A stretch of DNA of 8,709 bases from Rhodocyclales bacterium (GTDB lineage: Bacteria > Pseudomonadota > Gammaproteobacteria > Burkholderiales > Rhodocyclaceae). The stretch is taken from positions 1 through 8,709 of the forward strand of contig JAJTBM010000103.1 in NCBI GenBank assembly GCA_021286885.1, read 5' to 3'. The translations under genes and the position numbers were made by a program. This document shows positions 6,275 through 8,709 of the stretch, one piece after another. Numbering within the stretch: position 1 is the first letter of the stretch; the number at the start of each line of letters is the position of its first letter. The notes under the pieces are model-generated. The model ran no database searches, had not been told where the DNA came from, and was given only the letters and a program-made list of their open reading frames with translations.

Positions 6275-7081
6275 ATGAGCTTTTTGATAAATCCTTTTCT
6301 GGTTATTGCCAGGAACTTTTCTCTGATCATGGAAATGGCCCGGCGCGATGTCGTTGGCCGTTACCGAGGGTCGGCCCTGGGGTTGCTGTGGTCGATGTTC
6401 AACCCCCTGTTCATGCTGGCCGTGTACACTTTTGCATTTGGGGTGCTTTTCAAGTCCAGATGGCCTGGAGGTGGAGACTCGAAGTCCTACTTCGCGATCG
6501 TTCTTTTTTCAGGCTTGCTGAATTTTAATTTTTTTACTGAAGTTGTTAACCGGGCCCCGTCCCTGATATCCGAAAATGCAAACTATGTAAAAAAAGTGGT
6601 CTTTCCGCTTGAGGTTTTGCCTGTGGTTGCAGTGTTTTCCGGCGTTTTTCACCTGTTTGTGGGGCTGCTGGTCTGGGCGTTTGCCTTTCTGCTGAGTGAA
6701 GGAACACTGAATCCTTACATTCTCGCAATGCCGTTCATATCGCTCCCTCTAGTGTTCTTCACCCTGGGCTTTGCATGGTTTCTGGCCTCTCTCGGGGTGT
6801 ATCTGAAGGACGTGCGCCAAGTCGTCGGAGTAGTGACCTCTGGCCTTATTTTTCTGGCTCCGGTTTTTTATCCGATTGAAAGTATACCCAAAGAGATCAG
6901 GGGGCTGATTGATCTTAATCCACTAACGCATTTTGTAGATATTTCTAGATCCGTTATGATGCATGGGGTCTTTCCCGACCCCTTGGAGTTTTTCTCTTTG
7001 CTTGCCGGATCTGTCCTGTTTTCATGCCTGTGTCTTGCCTGGTTTCAAATGACGCGTAAAGGGTTTGCAGATGTCATCTGA
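6275..7081 (+). CDS. wzm: Polysaccharide ABC exporter permease, Wzm-type (268 aa)
   Basis: This is the inner-membrane subunit of an ABC-2-type exporter that moves a completed lipid-linked O-antigen or similar glycan to the periplasmic face. The N-terminal cytosolic stretch carries MARRDVVGRYRGSALGLLW, a hallmark of the Wzm/KpsM/TagG group. About six hydrophobic segments follow, at roughly residues 36-58, 73-92, 113-140, 146-172, 181-200 and 238-257. The ABC-2 family stretch LGVYLKDVRQVV lies before the fifth and PVFYPIESIP after it, and LNPLTHFVDISR near 214-225 is also typical. The length is standard. ATG 6275 is chosen by conservation and promoter position, with only a weak ribosome binding site (GGTAAG). 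Its 3' end overlaps wzt by 11 nt. GC is much lower than in the genes to the left, down to about 35% in one counted 60-bp line, as is usual for glycan clusters acquired or exchanged by transfer. Confidence 0.93.
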   Translation: MSFLINPFLVIARNFSLIMEMARRDVVGRYRGSALGLLWSMFNPLFMLAVYTFAFGVLFKSRWPGGGDSKSYFAIVLFSGLLNFNFFTEVVNRAPSLISENANYVKKVVFPLEVLPVVAVFSGVFHLFVGLLVWAFAFLLSEGTLNPYILAMPFISLPLVFFTLGFAWFLASLGVYLKDVRQVVGVVTSGLIFLAPVFYPIESIPKEIRGLIDLNPLTHFVDISRSVMMHGVFPDPLEFFSLLAGSVLFSCLCLAWFQMTRKGFADVI

Positions 7082-8435
7082 AGAGTTTGTGGTTTCAGTT
7101 CGGGGTTTGAGAAAAGATTACGAAATTTACGAGAATCCACGCGACAGGCTGAAGCAGATGCTGTTTAACCCCGTGCGCAGGGTTTTGGGCCTGGAGCCAC
7201 GTCGTTACCATAAGGTTTTTTCCGCTCTTGATGATATTTCGTTTGATGTTCGGAAAGGAGAAACCTTTGGTGTCATTGGTCGGAACGGGTCGGGGAAGTC
7301 TACCCTTCTCCAGATTCTGTGTGGAACCCTGAGCCCCAGTGCTGGCAGTGTTTCGGTGAATGGAAAGGTTGCCGCCCTTCTCGAACTGGGGGCTGGGTTT
7401 AATCCGGAGTTTAGTGGGCGGGAAAACGTCTATCTCAACGGGCGGCTGTTTGGGTTGTCATCCCGCCAGATTGATGAACGGTTCGACAAAATAGCCCAAT
7501 TTGCCGATATTGGGGATTTTATCGAAAGGCCTGTTAAGTCTTATTCCAGTGGGATGTATGTGCGTTTGGCGTTTGCAGTGATTGCCCATGTCGACGCGGA
7601 TATACTGATCGTTGATGAGGCGCTTTCCGTTGGGGATGCCTATTTTGTCCAAAAGTGCATGCGTTTCTTGCGTGAATTCATGAAAAATGGAACGCTTCTG
7701 TTTGTCAGCCATGACACAGGGGCTGTTCTTAACCTGTGCAGCCAGGCGCTCTGGCTGCACAAGGGGAAGGTCGTGGATGCCGGCGAGCCGAAGAGTCTGA
7801 TCAAGCATTACCTTGAAGAACTGGTAAGCGAGGGGCAGGAGACGGGAAAGGCTAGGGAGTTTTCGGGCAAGAAGCCTGTTTCTGTCTCTAAAACGGATGA
7901 TTACGTGGATATGCGTGAAAAAATGCTTTCCGGTTCTGCGCTACGGAACGACATGAAGATTTTCCAGTTTAACCCGGAAGCCCAGGGGTTCGGTGCCGGA
8001 GCTGCGCGTATCCTTGATGTGGTACTGCTGGATGCGGACACATCCCAGCCCCTGAGTTTTGTCGTAGGAGGCGAAGATGTCATCCTGCAGATAAGTGCAA
8101 GGGCTAATGAGGATCTGGAGTCGGTCATTCTTGGGTTTGACCTCAAGGACAGGCTTGGACAGACAGTTTTTGGCGATAACACTTATCTCACCTACGTGTA
8201 TGAGCCGCAAAGCGTGAAGGCCGGGCAGACGGTTTCTGCTGCATTTCACTTCCGGATGCCTGTCATGCCCGTAGGTGATTATGCTGTGACAGTGGCTGTG
8301 GCTACGGGCAGTCAGGATAGTCATGTGCAGCAGCATTGGATGCATGATGCCCTGATTCTGAAATGCCAGGCCAGTCGCATCTGTTTTGGCGTTGTGGCCA
8401 TTCCCATGCGAGAGATCGAGATTTCCATAAGCTGA
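7071..8435 (+). CDS. wzt: Polysaccharide ABC exporter ATPase with C-terminal glycan-recognition domain, Wzt-type (454 aa)
   Basis: This is the ATP-hydrolysing subunit that partners Wzm. Walker A is GRNGSGKST (residues 70-78), the ABC signature is SYSSGMYVRLAF (157-168), Walker B is ILIVDE (178-183), and the switch histidine is H214 in FVSHD. The nucleotide-binding domain ends near 250. A hydrophilic linker (about 250-300) leads to a beta-rich region (about 305-450) resembling Wzt_C. In E. coli O8/O9a transporters that domain binds the modified non-reducing end of the O-chain, so only capped polymers are exported. Shorter Wzt/KpsT proteins (about 220-250 aa) lack it, so the 454-aa length is informative. 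ATG 7071 has AAAGGG 7 nt upstream inside wzm; an in-frame TTG lies at 7065. The overlap with wzm and the TGATG junction with the next gene indicate a tightly coupled operon. The glycan itself cannot be identified here. Confidence 0.94.
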   Translation: MSSEEFVVSVRGLRKDYEIYENPRDRLKQMLFNPVRRVLGLEPRRYHKVFSALDDISFDVRKGETFGVIGRNGSGKSTLLQILCGTLSPSAGSVSVNGKVAALLELGAGFNPEFSGRENVYLNGRLFGLSSRQIDERFDKIAQFADIGDFIERPVKSYSSGMYVRLAFAVIAHVDADILIVDEALSVGDAYFVQKCMRFLREFMKNGTLLFVSHDTGAVLNLCSQALWLHKGKVVDAGEPKSLIKHYLEELVSEGQETGKAREFSGKKPVSVSKTDDYVDMREKMLSGSALRNDMKIFQFNPEAQGFGAGAARILDVVLLDADTSQPLSFVVGGEDVILQISARANEDLESVILGFDLKDRLGQTVFGDNTYLTYVYEPQSVKAGQTVSAAFHFRMPVMPVGDYAVTVAVATGSQDSHVQQHWMHDALILKCQASRICFGVVAIPMREIEISIS

Positions 8436-8709
8436 TGTCGCCCATGAAAAAAAATAATGCCCTGTCGTGGTCTGGTGAAAGATTTGTCCCTGAACTGCAT
8501 GGTGAGATCCGTTATGAGCATTTGCACCGCTATGTGCTTGCGGCCGGTGCTGTAAAAGGTCTTCGTGTTCTTGATGTTGCATGCGGAGAAGGCTATGGTT
8601 CCGCAATATTGGCCTCGGCTGCCAGGTCTGTGACGGGCGTCGATATTTCGGCTGATGCGGTTTTTCATGCGACCGAACGCTATGTTAAAAATACGGAAAA
8701 TCTGAAGTT
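8435..8709 (+). CDS. SAM-dependent methyltransferase, N-terminal part (cut by window edge)
   Basis: The frame is open from ATG 8435 to the right edge (91 full codons). It begins at the TGATG junction with the wzt stop, a 1-nt overlap. A second ATG at 8444, three codons in, is an alternative start, and neither has a clear ribosome binding site, consistent with translational coupling. The protein opens with SWSGERFVPEL and then YEHLHRYVLA. The class I methyltransferase core follows: VLDVACGEGYGS is the SAM-binding motif I and VTGVDIS the acidic end of strand 2. This N-terminal pattern is common in methyltransferases of polysaccharide clusters, sometimes fused to glycosyltransferases, so the full protein may be much longer. 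Its operon position suggests modification of the glycan exported by Wzm/Wzt. It does not look like WbdD of E. coli O9a in the part visible. The substrate and methylated atom are unknown. Confidence 0.85.
   Translation, partial: MSPMKKNNALSWSGERFVPELHGEIRYEHLHRYVLAAGAVKGLRVLDVACGEGYGSAILASAARSVTGVDISADAVFHATERYVKNTENLK

Noticed and set aside
1..8709. tRNA, rRNA, CRISPR array, insertion sequence, riboswitch or defence/toxin system
   Set aside because: I looked in all gaps and at both strands. The gaps are at most 202 bp and hold only simple hairpins, there are no spaced repeats, and no open frame resembles a transposase, integrase, nuclease or toxin.

Overview
The window looks like chromosomal DNA of a Gram-negative betaproteobacterium, plausibly of the Rhodocyclaceae (Azospira/Dechloromonas-like). 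This is an inference from a very GC-rich core, the style of the GltX and MnmC sequences, a betaproteobacterial glycine-zipper protein, and a Wzm/Wzt pair that implies an outer-membrane or capsular polysaccharide. No species call is possible from sequence alone.

Layout. At the left edge (+ strand) is the C-terminal part of a branched-chain-amino-acid-type periplasmic substrate-binding protein, followed 202 bp later by a complete paralog (609-1724). The spacer between them holds two hairpin-forming dyads. No permease or ATPase partner gene is visible. After a strong hairpin comes gltX (1815-3215, +), encoding glutamyl-tRNA synthetase. It converges on a minus-strand gene for a membrane-anchored, proline-rich glycine-zipper protein (3329-4117), with a bidirectional terminator-like hairpin between them. 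Upstream of that gene on the minus strand lies mnmC (4254-6170), the bifunctional enzyme for wobble-uridine modification in tRNA.

Divergently from mnmC, and behind a recognisable sigma70-like promoter, begins a polysaccharide export operon on the + strand. It comprises wzm (ABC-2 permease, 6275-7081), wzt (ATPase with a long C-terminal carbohydrate-recognition region, 7071-8435) and the start of a SAM-dependent methyltransferase (8435 to the right edge). The open frames overlap (11 nt, then 1 nt), which suggests translational coupling. In such systems Wzm/Wzt export a lipid-linked polymer across the inner membrane, and a C-terminally extended Wzt reads a chemical cap at the non-reducing end. 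A methyltransferase next in the operon is a natural candidate for making such a cap, although here that is a hypothesis.

Composition changes sharply. Core sequence is about 68-80% GC in the lines I counted, while the export operon is roughly 35-55%. The drop happens inside the 5' end of mnmC (about 5820-6170), not at the gene boundary, so the accessory/core junction may cut into a housekeeping gene. I see no transposase, integrase, tRNA, rRNA, CRISPR array or clear defence system. Most of the window is ordinary, and the items most worth following up are the tandem orphan binding proteins, the mnmC composition boundary and the export/methyltransferase operon.
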